From: Aeoliella straminimaris
GTDB taxonomy: Bacteria; Planctomycetota; Planctomycetia; Pirellulales; Lacipirellulaceae
Reading direction: 5' to 3'
DNA length: 64,000 nt
NCBI RefSeq assembly: GCF_024054565.1
Contig: NZ_JAMXLR010000036.1
Coordinates: 584,616-648,615 of the forward strand
Shown: positions 1 through 9,108 of the stretch, one piece after another
Numbering within the stretch: the stretch's first letter is position 1
Layout: the number at the start of each line of letters is the position of its first letter
The notes under the pieces: generated by a model
Told to the model about the DNA's origin: nothing
What the model saw: the letters and a program-made list of their open reading frames with translations, nothing else
Database searches by the model: none
Made by a program: the position numbers and the translations under genes

Positions 1-1
1 C

Positions 2-589
2 GGCGCCTACGCTTTTGCGATGCTGGTCAAACCCCGCTTGTTTGTGAACGGCGCGACCGCGGCGCTGCTGTGTGCGCTGGCTTTCGGGGCCACGGCCGGT
101 GGCGAGTTCGTTCGCGAGGGAGTCCGCAAGCCGTACACGGTGCGGCACACGTTGTACTCCAACAGCATCACCGAAGACGAGGTGGCACACTTCCGTGAAG
201 TGGGCTCCGTGACGAACGATCCCTATCCTTTGGTCGCCCCCGAGCAATATCCCAGCGATCAACTAGGGCTCGGCGCCAAGGTGTTTCGCATGCAGTGCGG
301 TATCTGCCACACGATCGACGGCGCCAACGGACTGGTGCATCTGGCGGGTACGTGGAGCGTCGACCAACTACGGCTGAACATCGCCCAATTGCAACACACC
401 AAACCGTTCATGCCGCCATTCGCTGGAACGCCAGAAGAACTGGAAGCCTTGGTCCAACTGATCCGCTGGGAGGGCGAGCACCGACCCGAACAGTGGGGCG
501 AGACCAGTGACCCAGCAGTGCTGGAGGGCATTGCCGAATACATGAAAGCTGCAGGCACGCAGTCGATGGTGTCGCGGCCAGAACAGTGA
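2..589 (+). CDS. c-type cytochrome domain at the end of a membrane protein (5' partial)
   Basis: The frame is open from base 2, and an ATG at 20 follows in frame. The first 27 residues after that ATG form a hydrophobic helix, followed by a GEFVREGVRKPY stretch that resembles the end of cytochrome-bd-like membrane subunits, so I infer that the true start lies left of the window. A single haem c site, CGICH, sits at residues 93-97 counted from ATG 20, and KPFMPPF near residue 136 could supply the axial methionine. It is followed 48 bases later by a multi-span membrane protein on the same strand. The pair probably forms a membrane-bound electron-transfer complex facing the periplasm. Substrate unknown. 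A free-standing cytochrome starting at 20 is the alternative. Confidence 0.7.
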   Translation, partial: GAYAFAMLVKPRLFVNGATAALLCALAFGATAGGEFVREGVRKPYTVRHTLYSNSITEDEVAHFREVGSVTNDPYPLVAPEQYPSDQLGLGAKVFRMQCGICHTIDGANGLVHLAGTWSVDQLRLNIAQLQHTKPFMPPFAGTPEELEALVQLIRWEGEHRPEQWGETSDPAVLEGIAEYMKAAGTQSMVSRPEQ

Positions 590-637
590 GGTGGATACAT
601 TTCGTCAGTAGTCATTCGGAAGTCCGTCATTCAATAA

Positions 638-1717
638 ATGTTTGCCCTCGATCTACCCACTGAAAACCTGTTGTACCTGGTGCTCTACCTGGTGACGCTG
701 GTGCTGCATGTCGTGGCGATGAACTACGTAGTCGGCGGGGCGATGGTGCTGGCCGGAGCAGCCGTCTATCGCCTGGTGGGTAACTACTGCGACGCCACAC
801 GGTCGATTGTGGCGGTAATCAAGGACTGGCTGCCGCTGGCGCTGGGGGTGACCATCACGCTGGGGGTAGCGCCGATTCTCTTTGTGCAGATGCTCTACAA
901 GCATGCCTTCTACACGGCAAACCTGCTGCTGTTTCATCGCTGGATGGCCATCCTGCCGGTGCTGATCGTGGCGTTCTACTTGCTTTACCTGCAAAAGTCG
1001 GAGTGGCTCGAACGACGGGCTCAGGTAGTTCGCGCGGCAGTGGCGGTGGGTGTGCTGGCGATGTTTCTGTTCGTTGCCTGGAGTTGGTCGGAGAATCATT
1101 TGCTTTCGCTTGCCAGCCAGCAGCAGTGGACCGAGCACTACGCCCAGGGACGGATGTGGTATCTGACTTCGGAGACTTTTCCCCGGCTCTCGCTTTGGAT
1201 GATCGGCTCGCTGGCTACGCTTTCGGTAATCGTTGCCTGGCAACTGCGCAGTCAGGCCTCCAGCACTACGGTGCACCGTCTGGCCCTCATCGGTTTGTGC
1301 GGGGCGATTGGTTCGGTGGTCGCCGCCGGGTGGTACTGGTTGGCGCTTCCCGGGGCCGTGCGGACGGCGATTGGCGAGTCGGCGAATCTAGTCGTCGTCA
1401 TCGTGGGCGGACTGGGGCTTGCCGCGTTCGTGGCCGCTTGGGTGAAGATGGCTCGCAGCGGTCGTATGGAAGCTCGCCTGCTATGGTTGGCCACGGTCGG
1501 CCTGGCGATCGCCATTCCCTGTGCCACGCTGCTGCGCGAGGTCCGCCGATACGTGGCCCTGACGGAAGTGGACCATTGGCAGCCGGCCGTCGCGGCCACC
1601 CAAGAGTCGGCCCAGTTTGGCGGCTTTGGCGTGTTTTTGTTGTTCTTCGTGGCGAATGTGCTGGTGATTGGCTGGATAATCCGCAGGGTCAGCCAGCAGG
1701 TAAAGCACGCTAGCTAA
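638..1717 (+). CDS. multi-span membrane protein, partner of the upstream cytochrome
   Basis: 359 residues with about nine hydrophobic segments (roughly 10-32, 60-83, 88-108, 125-147, 180-200, 212-232, 245-265, 275-295 and 325-349). The second segment, LPLALGVTITLGVAPILFVQ, and the nearby histidine-containing helices are what would be expected of a quinone- or haem-interacting membrane subunit, but I cannot assign a named family. ATG 638 has no clear Shine-Dalgarno sequence. The gene follows the cytochrome by 48 bases on the same strand and is probably cotranscribed with it. It converges with moaB, whose stop is two bases beyond its own. Role as part of a respiratory or electron-transfer complex is inferred from context. 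Confidence 0.7.
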   Translation: MFALDLPTENLLYLVLYLVTLVLHVVAMNYVVGGAMVLAGAAVYRLVGNYCDATRSIVAVIKDWLPLALGVTITLGVAPILFVQMLYKHAFYTANLLLFHRWMAILPVLIVAFYLLYLQKSEWLERRAQVVRAAVAVGVLAMFLFVAWSWSENHLLSLASQQQWTEHYAQGRMWYLTSETFPRLSLWMIGSLATLSVIVAWQLRSQASSTTVHRLALIGLCGAIGSVVAAGWYWLALPGAVRTAIGESANLVVVIVGGLGLAAFVAAWVKMARSGRMEARLLWLATVGLAIAIPCATLLREVRRYVALTEVDHWQPAVAATQESAQFGGFGVFLLFFVANVLVIGWIIRRVSQQVKHAS

Positions 1718-1718
1718 T

Positions 1719-2222
1719 TCACTTCGTTGCCTCATGCACCAAATGTGGCAACTCGGGCAGGATCAGCTTTTCCATCGCCAACCGCACCGCCGCGGTGGAC
1801 CCGGGCATCGTCAGGACAATTGTCTGATCGCACACCCCACCCACTGCGCGGCTGAGTATGGCGGCCGCGCCGATCTCCTCGTAACTGAGCATGCGGAATA
1901 ATTCGCCGTAGCCTGGCAGAAGTTTAGTCATGAGGCTTACCACCGTCTCGCAGGTGGTGTCTCGGGCCGAAATACCGGTGCCGCCGGTTACGAGCACGGC
2001 GTCCACCGCAACGTCGGCGATCCACCGCTCGACGAGTTCCTTCACCAGGAGGGGCTCGTCGGGCACTATTTCGCGGTCTGCGACCGCGTGCCCCGCACCG
2101 GCAAGCAACTCGGCGACGAGCCCGCCGCCGTTGTCGGTTTCGAGCGTGCGCGTGTCGCTCACCGTGAGCACAGCCACAGCAAGCGACGATGGGGCGGATT
2201 GTTGGTGCTGGCGAACGGACAT
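1719..2222 (-). CDS. moaB: molybdenum cofactor biosynthesis protein MoaB/MogA family
   Basis: 167 residues, the normal length for MoaB/MogA. Family signatures are visible: VLTVSDTR (18-25) at the start of the fold, TGGTGIS (79-85) in the molybdopterin-binding loop, and MPGS (139-142) near the end. The family binds molybdopterin and adenylylates it before metal insertion (MogA), or acts as the MoaB homologue. No other molybdopterin gene lies in the window. ATG at 2222. The gene converges with the upstream membrane-protein gene and is divergent from the HEAT-repeat gene. The MoaB/MogA distinction is not certain from sequence alone. Confidence 0.9.
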   Translation of the reverse strand: MSVRQHQQSAPSSLAVAVLTVSDTRTLETDNGGGLVAELLAGAGHAVADREIVPDEPLLVKELVERWIADVAVDAVLVTGGTGISARDTTCETVVSLMTKLLPGYGELFRMLSYEEIGAAAILSRAVGGVCDQTIVLTMPGSTAAVRLAMEKLILPELPHLVHEATK

Positions 2223-2387
2223 GGACCTGCAATTGGAGTTAGAGGGTCGCGGCGGCCGAACAGGGGCTTTCCCTCCACGGCATATTATCGGCTCCCCACA
2301 AGTGAACCACCCCGCAAAACCGATAGATTCCCCGCGAAGCCATCGAATTCCGCCGCGGTCAGCTGGTCCCCTCAGCGGTCAGGCTTC

Positions 2388-2393
2388 TATAAT
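2388..2393 (+). promoter_or_regulatory. candidate -10 box of the HEAT-repeat gene
   Basis: A perfect TATAAT lies 46 bases before ATG 2440. The -35 region 17 bases upstream does not match consensus well, so this is a tentative sigma-70 promoter. Confidence 0.35.
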
Positions 2394-2439
2394 AGCGAGT
2401 AGAACTATCGCAGTTGTCTATTCCCCGCACAAAAGCACG

Positions 2440-3615
2440 ATGCGAAGCCTGGTCCTGCCACTACTGCTGCTCTCCACGCCCGCCTGGGCCGATTTGGTGC
2501 ATCTGAGCACTGGTGGGCAGATTGCCGGGCAGGTCGAACGGCAAGAGGACGGCAACTATCGTATCACCACGTCCGCCGGCACGGTGATCGCACTGGAGCG
2601 ATCTCAGATTTCTAAGATCGATGACGCCTCGGCCGAAACACAGAGCTACGATGCCCGCGCCCGCACGGCGCCCGACACGGCCGAGGCCCAACTGGCGTTG
2701 GCCAAGTGGTGCCGCGAGCATCAGTTGAACGGACGTGCCAGCCGCCACGCCGAACGGGTGATTGAACTGGAGCCGGGCAATGTGGAAGCGCGGCAGATGC
2801 TGAATTTTCGCAATGTCGACGGCGAGTGGATGACTCGCGAACAGGTGATGGCTTCGCGCGGACTCGTGTGGTACGACGGCAGCTATCGCACGCGGCAGGA
2901 AATTGCCCTCTTGCAGCGATCGGAGAAACACAAGCAATTGTCGGCTCATTGGTCGTCCGAGATTCGCAAGTGGAGGCGCTGGCTCAACGATCGTCGACCC
3001 GAGCGTGTACGGGAAGCGGTGGCCAATTTCAACAACGTGACCGACCCCCTGGCCGGCCCGCCGATTGTGGAGATGCTGAAGGACGAGCAGGATCCTGCCG
3101 CCCGCCGTTTGATGGCAAAGGCGGCTTCGCAGATCGATCACCAATCAACCGTCAACGCGCTGGTGCTGCTGTCGCTGAACGATCCAGACGAGGATTTGCG
3201 ACTCAACTGCCTGGGGTGGTTGATCGATGCCGAGCGCCCCGGCCTGGCCGAGGCGTACGTCAAAGCTTTGAGTAGCAATGACAACGACGTGGTGAACCGC
3301 GCCGGCGTAGCTCTTGGTAGCCTGGAAGACGAGACGGCGATCGGCCCTTTGATCGACGCCTTGGTGACCAAACACAAGCGAGTGGTTGGTAGCGGCAGCG
3401 GTGGCAGCACGTACTCGGTTAGCCCGAGTAGCGGTGTCTCCTCGTTTGGCGGCGGCGGTCCGAAGGTCGTCTCCGGCGAGCTTCGCAATCCGGCCGTCCT
3501 GAGTGCCCTGGTTCGCATCACCGGCGAGCACTTTGGGTACAACAAGGAGTCGTGGGAGAAGTGGCACGCCACCCAGGCCACCTTGGTCCACATCGACCTG
3601 CGTCGGGACAAGTAG
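2440..3615 (+). CDS. secreted HEAT-repeat-like protein
   Basis: Starting at ATG 2440 gives 391 residues with a clean signal peptide (MRSLVLPLLLLSTPAWA). The open frame extends upstream to 1930, but that part overlaps moaB antisense and lacks coding character, so I chose 2440. Residues about 15-75 form a small beta-rich segment (GGQIAGQVERQEDG), followed by an alpha-helical TPR-like stretch and then HEAT/armadillo-like repeats from about residue 180 (DPLAGPPIVEMLKDEQD, VNALVLLSLNDPDEDLR, NRAGVALGSLEDETAIGPLIDAL). A Gly/Ser-rich loop lies near residues 315-345. Probably exported and acting as a protein-binding scaffold. Function unknown. Confidence 0.8.
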   Translation: MRSLVLPLLLLSTPAWADLVHLSTGGQIAGQVERQEDGNYRITTSAGTVIALERSQISKIDDASAETQSYDARARTAPDTAEAQLALAKWCREHQLNGRASRHAERVIELEPGNVEARQMLNFRNVDGEWMTREQVMASRGLVWYDGSYRTRQEIALLQRSEKHKQLSAHWSSEIRKWRRWLNDRRPERVREAVANFNNVTDPLAGPPIVEMLKDEQDPAARRLMAKAASQIDHQSTVNALVLLSLNDPDEDLRLNCLGWLIDAERPGLAEAYVKALSSNDNDVVNRAGVALGSLEDETAIGPLIDALVTKHKRVVGSGSGGSTYSVSPSSGVSSFGGGGPKVVSGELRNPAVLSALVRITGEHFGYNKESWEKWHATQATLVHIDLRRDK

Positions 3616-3753
3616 ATCTGAAACGATGCATCGTTTCGGTTGCCGTATTCTGCCGGGCTTCGAGCCACTCTGCCGGCATGTTCCCTTCTGGTGCTGCCGC
3701 CGCTAAATTGAACTCTGGCGTACTCACTACGTTTCTTGCGCTCGAGGTTCCCC

Positions 3754-4665
3754 ATGCAACTCGGATTTGTAACCGCCATTTTTGGCGATTTGAGTTTTGA
3801 AGAAGTTCTGAAGTTCGCTTCGGACGAAGGTTTCGACTGCGTGGAGGTCATGTGCTGGCCGCCCGGCGGACCCGATCGCAAGTACGGTGGCGTGACGCAC
3901 ATCGACCTGACGGAATTCACCCAGGCAATGGCCGACGACACCCGGGCGTTGCTCGACAAGTACGGTGTGGCTATCTCGGCGTTGGGCTACTATTCGGTTC
4001 CATTGTCGGCCAACGAGGAGCAGGCAAAGACCGCTGTGGAGCACTTGCACAAGGTGATCGACGCCGCGCCGATGTTGGGATTGAAGAATGTGAACACGTT
4101 CGCCGGCGCTAACCAATACAAGACGCTGGAAGAGAACCTCGACCTGTTTGCCGAGGTGTTCCCGCCGATCGTCCGCCACGCCGAAGAGCAGGGCGTCTAC
4201 CTGGGCATAGAAAACTGCCCCATGATGTACGCCAACACGTGGCCGCAGGGGCTGAATATCGCCCGCTCGCCTGCTATCTGGCGGCGGATGTTCGAGTTGA
4301 TTCCCTCGGACCATTTTGGCTTGAATTACGATCCCTCGCACCTGCGGATGCAGTTGATGGACCCGATTGCGCCGATTCGCGAGTTCGGATCCCGCATCTT
4401 CCACGCCCACGCCAAAGACATGCGGATCGATGAACACCGCCTGAACGACGTGGGCTGCCTGATGCCGCCGATGGACCGCTCGACCGCCAAGATTCCCGGT
4501 CTGGGCGACATCGATTGGGGGCGTTGGGTCGGGACCCTGACCGATGCCGGCTATCATGGTCCCGTTTGTATCGAAGTCGAAGACGAGGCCTTCACTGAAA
4601 CCCTGGAACTGCGGAAGCAGTCGCTCCGGGTCGCCCGGAATGTGATGCGGACATTCATCGGCTAG
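3754..4665 (+). CDS. sugar phosphate isomerase/epimerase family TIM barrel
   Basis: 303 residues from ATG 3754. A TTG at 3736 is in frame but would add a tail before the first barrel strand (MQLGFVTAIFGDL). The xylose-isomerase-like TIM barrel shows characteristic metal and substrate positions: LGIENCPMM (glutamate ligand), LNYDPSHL (aspartate and histidine), FHAHAKDM (histidine) and CIEVEDEAF (glutamate). Proteins of this family isomerise or epimerise sugars or act in inositol catabolism. Substrate cannot be told from sequence. It stands alone between the HEAT-like gene and the CHAD gene, so context does not help. Confidence 0.88.
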   Translation: MQLGFVTAIFGDLSFEEVLKFASDEGFDCVEVMCWPPGGPDRKYGGVTHIDLTEFTQAMADDTRALLDKYGVAISALGYYSVPLSANEEQAKTAVEHLHKVIDAAPMLGLKNVNTFAGANQYKTLEENLDLFAEVFPPIVRHAEEQGVYLGIENCPMMYANTWPQGLNIARSPAIWRRMFELIPSDHFGLNYDPSHLRMQLMDPIAPIREFGSRIFHAHAKDMRIDEHRLNDVGCLMPPMDRSTAKIPGLGDIDWGRWVGTLTDAGYHGPVCIEVEDEAFTETLELRKQSLRVARNVMRTFIG

Positions 4666-4680
4666 CCCACCCCCCACCGA

Positions 4681-4710
4681 TTGGTGGTGGCGACGCGGCC
4701 TAGCTACAAT
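4681..4710 (+). promoter_or_regulatory. candidate promoter giving a leaderless CHAD transcript
   Basis: TTGGTG (4681-4686) and TACAAT (4705-4710) are spaced 18 bases apart. Initiation 7-8 bases past the -10 would fall at or next to the A of ATG 4718, leaving no 5' leader. No Shine-Dalgarno sequence precedes this ATG, which fits. Confidence 0.35.
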
Positions 4711-4717
4711 AGCTCGC

Positions 4718-5641
4718 ATGGGTGCCATCGATAAATGGGTTTCTGAAGCGAGTGCCGACACGCCAACAGGCAAAGTGGCACAGCGCGCCCTGGAGTTGCG
4801 TTTCCGCGACGTGATTCACTTCCTCCCTTTGGCGGCGCATTTGGCCGACGAGGACATGGAGTATGTGCACCAGGCGCGGGTGGCCACGCGGCGTGCCGCG
4901 GCGGCCTTGGCCATGTTCCGCGCATTCGTACCGCCCGCGAAATGCAAGCAGATGAAAGCCATGCTCAAGCAGTTCCGCAAGTCGATGGACGAAGCGCGGG
5001 ACCTGGATGTGTACCTCGAGCGGTTTGGGGCTGCCGAGGAACCGGCCGCTGGTTCGTTGTATGACCGGCTCGAGCATCGTCGCCGCGAGGTGCAGATGCC
5101 GATCATCCAGTGCGCTTCGCCGCTGTTGTACAACGAGAAGTTTCGTCGCCGGGCGGCGCGACTTGTTTCCAAGGTGAAGAAGCACGCTCGCAAGCGGCTG
5201 CGCCGCGAGCCGTTTGGCCAGTGGGCCACCGAGCGGCTACAACAGGCTTGGGCCCGGTTCCAATCGGCGGTGCCCGGCGACCAACCTACGGCCGACGAGC
5301 TGCACGCGTTTCGCATCGAGATCAAACGTTTTCGATACGCCCTGGAACTGCTTCGCAACGGGCTGCCTGGTGCGGCGCGCAAGCAGATCTATCCGCAGGT
5401 CAAGCAACTACAGGCCCAGTTGGGCGAGATTCAGGACCACGCCGTGGCGGCAGATAAGCTTGCGGCGTGGCGTGCCGAAGCCGAGTCGGACGCAGAATGC
5501 GAACTGCTGCAACGGTACGAACGCGACGAACGCGAGCAATATCGCGGCAAGAGCGAGGCGTTTCTGCATTGGTGGCGGCGCGATCGCCTCGACGAGTTGG
5601 CCGCCCAGGTAGAATCGCTGTGGTCGGTTACCCAGAGGTAA
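4718..5641 (+). CDS. CHAD domain protein
   Basis: 307 residues, nearly all helical, spanning one CHAD domain. Its marks are VHQARVATRRAAAALAMFR (about residues 48-66), followed by repeated Arg/Lys/His-rich helices, and LHAFRIEIKRFRYALELL (about 193-210) in the second half. CHAD domains bind polyphosphate and other polyanions through conserved basic residues and often accompany CYTH or polyphosphate genes. None is visible here, so this is a free-standing CHAD protein. It converges with aat, with 12 bases between the stops. Confidence 0.88.
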   Translation: MGAIDKWVSEASADTPTGKVAQRALELRFRDVIHFLPLAAHLADEDMEYVHQARVATRRAAAALAMFRAFVPPAKCKQMKAMLKQFRKSMDEARDLDVYLERFGAAEEPAAGSLYDRLEHRRREVQMPIIQCASPLLYNEKFRRRAARLVSKVKKHARKRLRREPFGQWATERLQQAWARFQSAVPGDQPTADELHAFRIEIKRFRYALELLRNGLPGAARKQIYPQVKQLQAQLGEIQDHAVAADKLAAWRAEAESDAECELLQRYERDEREQYRGKSEAFLHWWRRDRLDELAAQVESLWSVTQR

Positions 5642-5653
5642 TGGGGCGCAGCT

Positions 5654-6373
5654 TCAATCGCGTAGCGATTGTACGTCCCCTTCCAAGCGGTGCCCAAACG
5701 TGACGGGGCGGTCGACCTCCAGGGCAAGCCTCGCCAGGTATTCGCGGCGCGGTATTTCAATCGCCCCCAGCCGGCCGGTGTGGGGGGTCCACTGCTGGAT
5801 GTCCAGCAGCCCAAAGCCGCGAGCCCTGAGGTGGGCAATCAGCACAGCCAGGGCGGCCGTCGATGCATCGCGCTGGCGATGAAACATGCTCTCGGCAGCA
5901 AACAGTCCGCCGATGGCCACGCCGTAGACGCCGCCCACCAGCTCTCCATCGGAGCGAATCTCGATGCTGTGGGCATGCCCGAGTCGATGCATATGAGTGT
6001 AGCCGCGGATCATATTGGGTGTAATCCAGCTTCCTCCCTCGCGACCTGGCCCTACCGCACAGCATCGCATGACGCCTGCGAAGTCGGTATCGGCAGACGG
6101 AACGAACTGGCCACTGCGCAATCGTCGCAGGACCCGCCGTTGGGGACGGAATTCCCCGAGTTCAAAGATGGCTCGCGGATCGAGTGACCACCACACCAGT
6201 GGCTCGTCGTCGCTGTGTGGCCACGGAAAAATGCCGTGTGAGTACGCATCCAGCAGCAACTCGGCGTTCAAGTCGCCTCCCATGACCAGGGCCCCTTCGG
6301 GGCTGGCCGATTCGGGGGGCGGGAAGAACCGTGGTCGCCGCGCCGGGCGTGGATTGGGAGGATCGACGCTCAT
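5654..6373 (-). CDS. aat: leucyl/phenylalanyl-tRNA--protein transferase
   Basis: 239 residues, the usual size for Aat. Diagnostic stretches are GALVMGGDLNAELLLDAYSH (about 26-45) followed by GIFPWPH, WWSLDPRAIF (about 61-70), GSWITPNMIRGYTHMHRLG in the middle, and GGLFAAESMFHRQRDAS with LLDIQQWTPH near the end. The enzyme transfers Leu or Phe from tRNA to proteins with N-terminal Lys or Arg, marking them for ClpS/ClpAP degradation in the cytoplasm. No clp gene is nearby. ATG at 6373. It converges with the CHAD gene. Confidence 0.95.
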   Translation of the reverse strand: MSVDPPNPRPARRPRFFPPPESASPEGALVMGGDLNAELLLDAYSHGIFPWPHSDDEPLVWWSLDPRAIFELGEFRPQRRVLRRLRSGQFVPSADTDFAGVMRCCAVGPGREGGSWITPNMIRGYTHMHRLGHAHSIEIRSDGELVGGVYGVAIGGLFAAESMFHRQRDASTAALAVLIAHLRARGFGLLDIQQWTPHTGRLGAIEIPRREYLARLALEVDRPVTFGHRLEGDVQSLRD

Positions 6374-6501
6374 AGACTATGAGCATAGCGACTAAACTTG
6401 CCGGTGTCGTCCTGCTAACGCCATAACATCTGCAATTTTGCCCGCCCAGTTATGACGTCGATTGACTGGGGCCAGTTTGCCGCAGGCCAGCGAGCCGCGA
6501 G

Positions 6502-7659
6502 CTACCAGGGCAGGCTGATTTCGGGTAGTAGTTCTTCGATTTCCAAGTCGCGTAGCTTTCCGTCGTCGGCCTGCAGAGTATAGGTAACACGCACCGGGAA
6601 ACGTGGTTTGACCCACGTGGCGACGTGGCCGGTCTTCACCAGTGGCGAGGCGGTAATCGACCGCATCAAGCCTCGCTTGAGCTTGGCTGCGTCTTCGGGG
6701 TCGAGCTTTGGCACTACGTTGCCGGCGTAGTACAGGCGGCCGTTCGCTTCAGTGGCCAGGTACAGCTTGTCGATCTGGTCCAAGTCGCTCAGTTCGAAAC
6801 CAATGATCAGGCAGTCGGTCTCTTGGCGTTCCACAGGCTCGTCCGGTTTGTTGTCGGCGACTGCACCCAGTTCGCCATCGACTTGTCCGGCCTTGCCAGC
6901 GAAGTCTTCGATCGAGTCTTCCAGATCTCCCTCTACGGGGCCATTGGCGGCGGCCGACGCAATGGCTTCCACCAGGCTGGTCTTGGTATGGGCTTCAATA
7001 TTCCAATCCCACAGCCGGTCCCAGTTGATGCCACCAATCACCAATACGGCGGTCAGGGACAACATCACGCCGTTGGTGGCCCCGATCACCAGCCATTTTC
7101 GCTCAGGCAGCCGCGAGCACACCTTGAACCAGGCCTTCAGCGGGCTGACGATGATATCGAACAACCCAATTGAGGTGTCGCTCGAGGCGGTCATCACAAA
7201 GCACAACACGTGCAGCACCGTTACCAATGCCAGGCCAGCAACCAACTGCCATACGCCCCAAAATTCGAACACCACCGAGCCGGCCGGCAGCAGCAGGCGA
7301 CCCGCCACGGTGGCCACTAGTATCAGCAGATTAGATCCGGCCAGAGGCCAGGTCCATGAGGGGATGGAGGTACATACCTCTTCCATCGGACTCTTGGCCG
7401 GCGCCGGAGCCACCGACTCCGGATCCGCCGCTCGTTCCCACTCCGAGTCTACTTCCACCATGATTCCCAGGCTCGGATACCAGCCACAGCTGCGGCAGAC
7501 CATCTGGTCGTCCGCCATGGGAGTCTCGCATTTCGAGCAGACGGGACCTTCGTACTCCAGAGACTCGAACTCCATGCCCTCGAGTTCAGGTGCATCGAGA
7601 AGGGCCGAATTGCTATCTTCCAGCTTATCGAAAGTCGACATGCGGATCTGCTCACTCAT
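6502..7659 (-). CDS. zinc-ribbon membrane protein of unknown function
   Basis: 385 residues. A four-cysteine zinc ribbon lies near the N terminus (CSKCETPMADDQMVCRSCGW, about residues 41-60). Three to four membrane segments follow between about 105 and 225. The remaining C-terminal part (about 240-385) is soluble and beta-rich, with a DLDQIDKLYLATEANGRLYYAGN stretch. ATG 7659 is used, and a second in-frame ATG at 7641 is equally possible because neither has a strong ribosome site. It is transcribed divergently from htrA. I do not recognise the family. Confidence 0.7.
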   Translation of the reverse strand: MSEQIRMSTFDKLEDSNSALLDAPELEGMEFESLEYEGPVCSKCETPMADDQMVCRSCGWYPSLGIMVEVDSEWERAADPESVAPAPAKSPMEEVCTSIPSWTWPLAGSNLLILVATVAGRLLLPAGSVVFEFWGVWQLVAGLALVTVLHVLCFVMTASSDTSIGLFDIIVSPLKAWFKVCSRLPERKWLVIGATNGVMLSLTAVLVIGGINWDRLWDWNIEAHTKTSLVEAIASAAANGPVEGDLEDSIEDFAGKAGQVDGELGAVADNKPDEPVERQETDCLIIGFELSDLDQIDKLYLATEANGRLYYAGNVVPKLDPEDAAKLKRGLMRSITASPLVKTGHVATWVKPRFPVRVTYTLQADDGKLRDLEIEELLPEISLPW

Positions 7660-7825
7660 GAAATGGGGCGGGTTGCGGGAAACCAGGAAGTTACGGAACC
7701 CTAGCTTCCGCGGCGGGCCGCAGTGGGGTGGAGCTGCTAGAGTTCTGAAACGCCAGGATCGGGTTATCCAGACTGGTTAGGTAAAGCGGGATATCAGGGT
7801 GTTTTTCTTGTTCGCAGCGAATTAA

Positions 7826-7854
7826 TCGCCACGGCGGCCACGTTTCGCTATAAT
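7826..7854 (+). promoter_or_regulatory. candidate sigma-70 promoter of the HtrA gene
   Basis: TCGCCA (7826-7831), a 17-base spacer and a perfect TATAAT (7849-7854) lie about 50 bases before ATG 7903. Confidence 0.5.
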
Positions 7855-7902
7855 GGACTCGAGCGACGCATTGCTGCCCCCTTGTCCTCAAGATGCCCGC
7901 CT

Positions 7903-9108
7903 ATGTCTGCCAGCGCCTCCGACTATGACCCCCTGCCGGACCCTCCACCACCACGACATAACTACCCGAGCAATGGCGACGGCACCCGCGGTCTGCGTCT
8001 GTTGGTGGTGTTGTTAGCCGTTTTGGTAGTCATTCTGGCCGGCCCCTATCTCCTCAGCCGCTTCCGGTACGCCGATACCCGAGCCCGGATGCAGGCCGAA
8101 GTCGACGTGGCTTCCACGCAGTTGACCAAGGTCCGCGCGGAACTAAGCGACCTGGTCACTGCCTCACGCTTGGTGGCCAAGCGCGTTTCGCCCAGCGTGG
8201 TCAGCATTCACCGCGCCGATATCCAGGGAATCGAAGGCCAGGGCTCGGGAGTGATCGTCGATCCCGAGGGCTACATTGTCACCAATTACCATGTGCTCGA
8301 AGGCGCCACGGGCCTGCACGTTATTCTCGCCGATGGCCGGGTGGAATACGAACCGGTGGTCGTCGGAGGGGACATGCGGATCGACTTGGCGCTACTGAAG
8401 ATCAACAAGTCCGACCTGATCGCCGCCGACTGGGGCGATAGCGACCAACTGCAGGTGGGCGATCTGGTGTGGGCCGTTGGTAGCCCCTTCGGACTCGACC
8501 ACACCGTGACCTTCGGCATTGTCAGTGCCAAGCAGCGTCGCACGCTCTCCCAACGTTCCTTGCAGGGGGGCCTACAGAGCAATCCGTTCCAGGAGTTCCT
8601 GCAAACCGACGTGGCGGTGAATCCCGGCAATAGCGGCGGACCGTTGGTGGACCTCGATGGCAACATCGTAGGAATCAACACGGCCATTGTTGGCCAGGTC
8701 TACCAGGGCATCAGCCTGGCGATCCCCAGCAATTTGGCGAAGGATACCTATGAGCGTTTGAAGACCGATGGCTGGATCGAGCGTGGCTACCTGGGCGTTT
8801 CGCCACAGCCGGTGGACGATCGACTTCGCCGCCGTTTGGGCCTCCAAGATGGCGAAGGCGTGTTGGCTGCCACGGTGTCGGCGTTCACCCCCGCCGAACG
8901 CGCGGGCCTGCAACGGGGCGATGTGATCCTCAAGTGGAACGAGCACAACGCCAGCGATCCGTTCCTGCTGACCCAAGCGATTGCCGATACGCCAGTGGGT
9001 TCCAAGGCCCGGCTGAAGATCTGCCGCCTGGTACGCAGCCAGCCCGAGGAATTGGACCTCGAAGTGACAGTCGGCGCCGCCCCTCGACTCGAGCGGCTCT
9101 CGCAGTAA
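7903..9108 (+). CDS. membrane-anchored HtrA/DegP-type serine protease with PDZ domain
   Basis: 401 residues from ATG 7903. A TTG seven codons upstream is in frame but less likely. There is a proline-rich N-terminal tail, one membrane anchor (about 34-53), a trypsin-like domain with the full triad (His130 in TNYHVLEG, Asp161 in RIDLALLK, Ser244 in NPGNSGGPL), and one PDZ domain (about 290-390, RGYLGVSPQPVDDRLRR to the end). The topology places the protease in the periplasm, where this family degrades misfolded proteins. It is followed by dnaG after 110 bases. Whether they are cotranscribed is unclear. Confidence 0.93.
   Translation: MSASASDYDPLPDPPPPRHNYPSNGDGTRGLRLLVVLLAVLVVILAGPYLLSRFRYADTRARMQAEVDVASTQLTKVRAELSDLVTASRLVAKRVSPSVVSIHRADIQGIEGQGSGVIVDPEGYIVTNYHVLEGATGLHVILADGRVEYEPVVVGGDMRIDLALLKINKSDLIAADWGDSDQLQVGDLVWAVGSPFGLDHTVTFGIVSAKQRRTLSQRSLQGGLQSNPFQEFLQTDVAVNPGNSGGPLVDLDGNIVGINTAIVGQVYQGISLAIPSNLAKDTYERLKTDGWIERGYLGVSPQPVDDRLRRRLGLQDGEGVLAATVSAFTPAERAGLQRGDVILKWNEHNASDPFLLTQAIADTPVGSKARLKICRLVRSQPEELDLEVTVGAAPRLERLSQ

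Noticed and set aside
1930..2439. 170-codon N-terminal extension of the HEAT-like gene
   Set aside because: Overlaps moaB in antisense and would bury a clean signal peptide that starts at 2440.
3727..4773. 348-residue frame opposite the TIM-barrel gene
   Set aside because: Antisense shadow. The plus-strand barrel motifs are clear.
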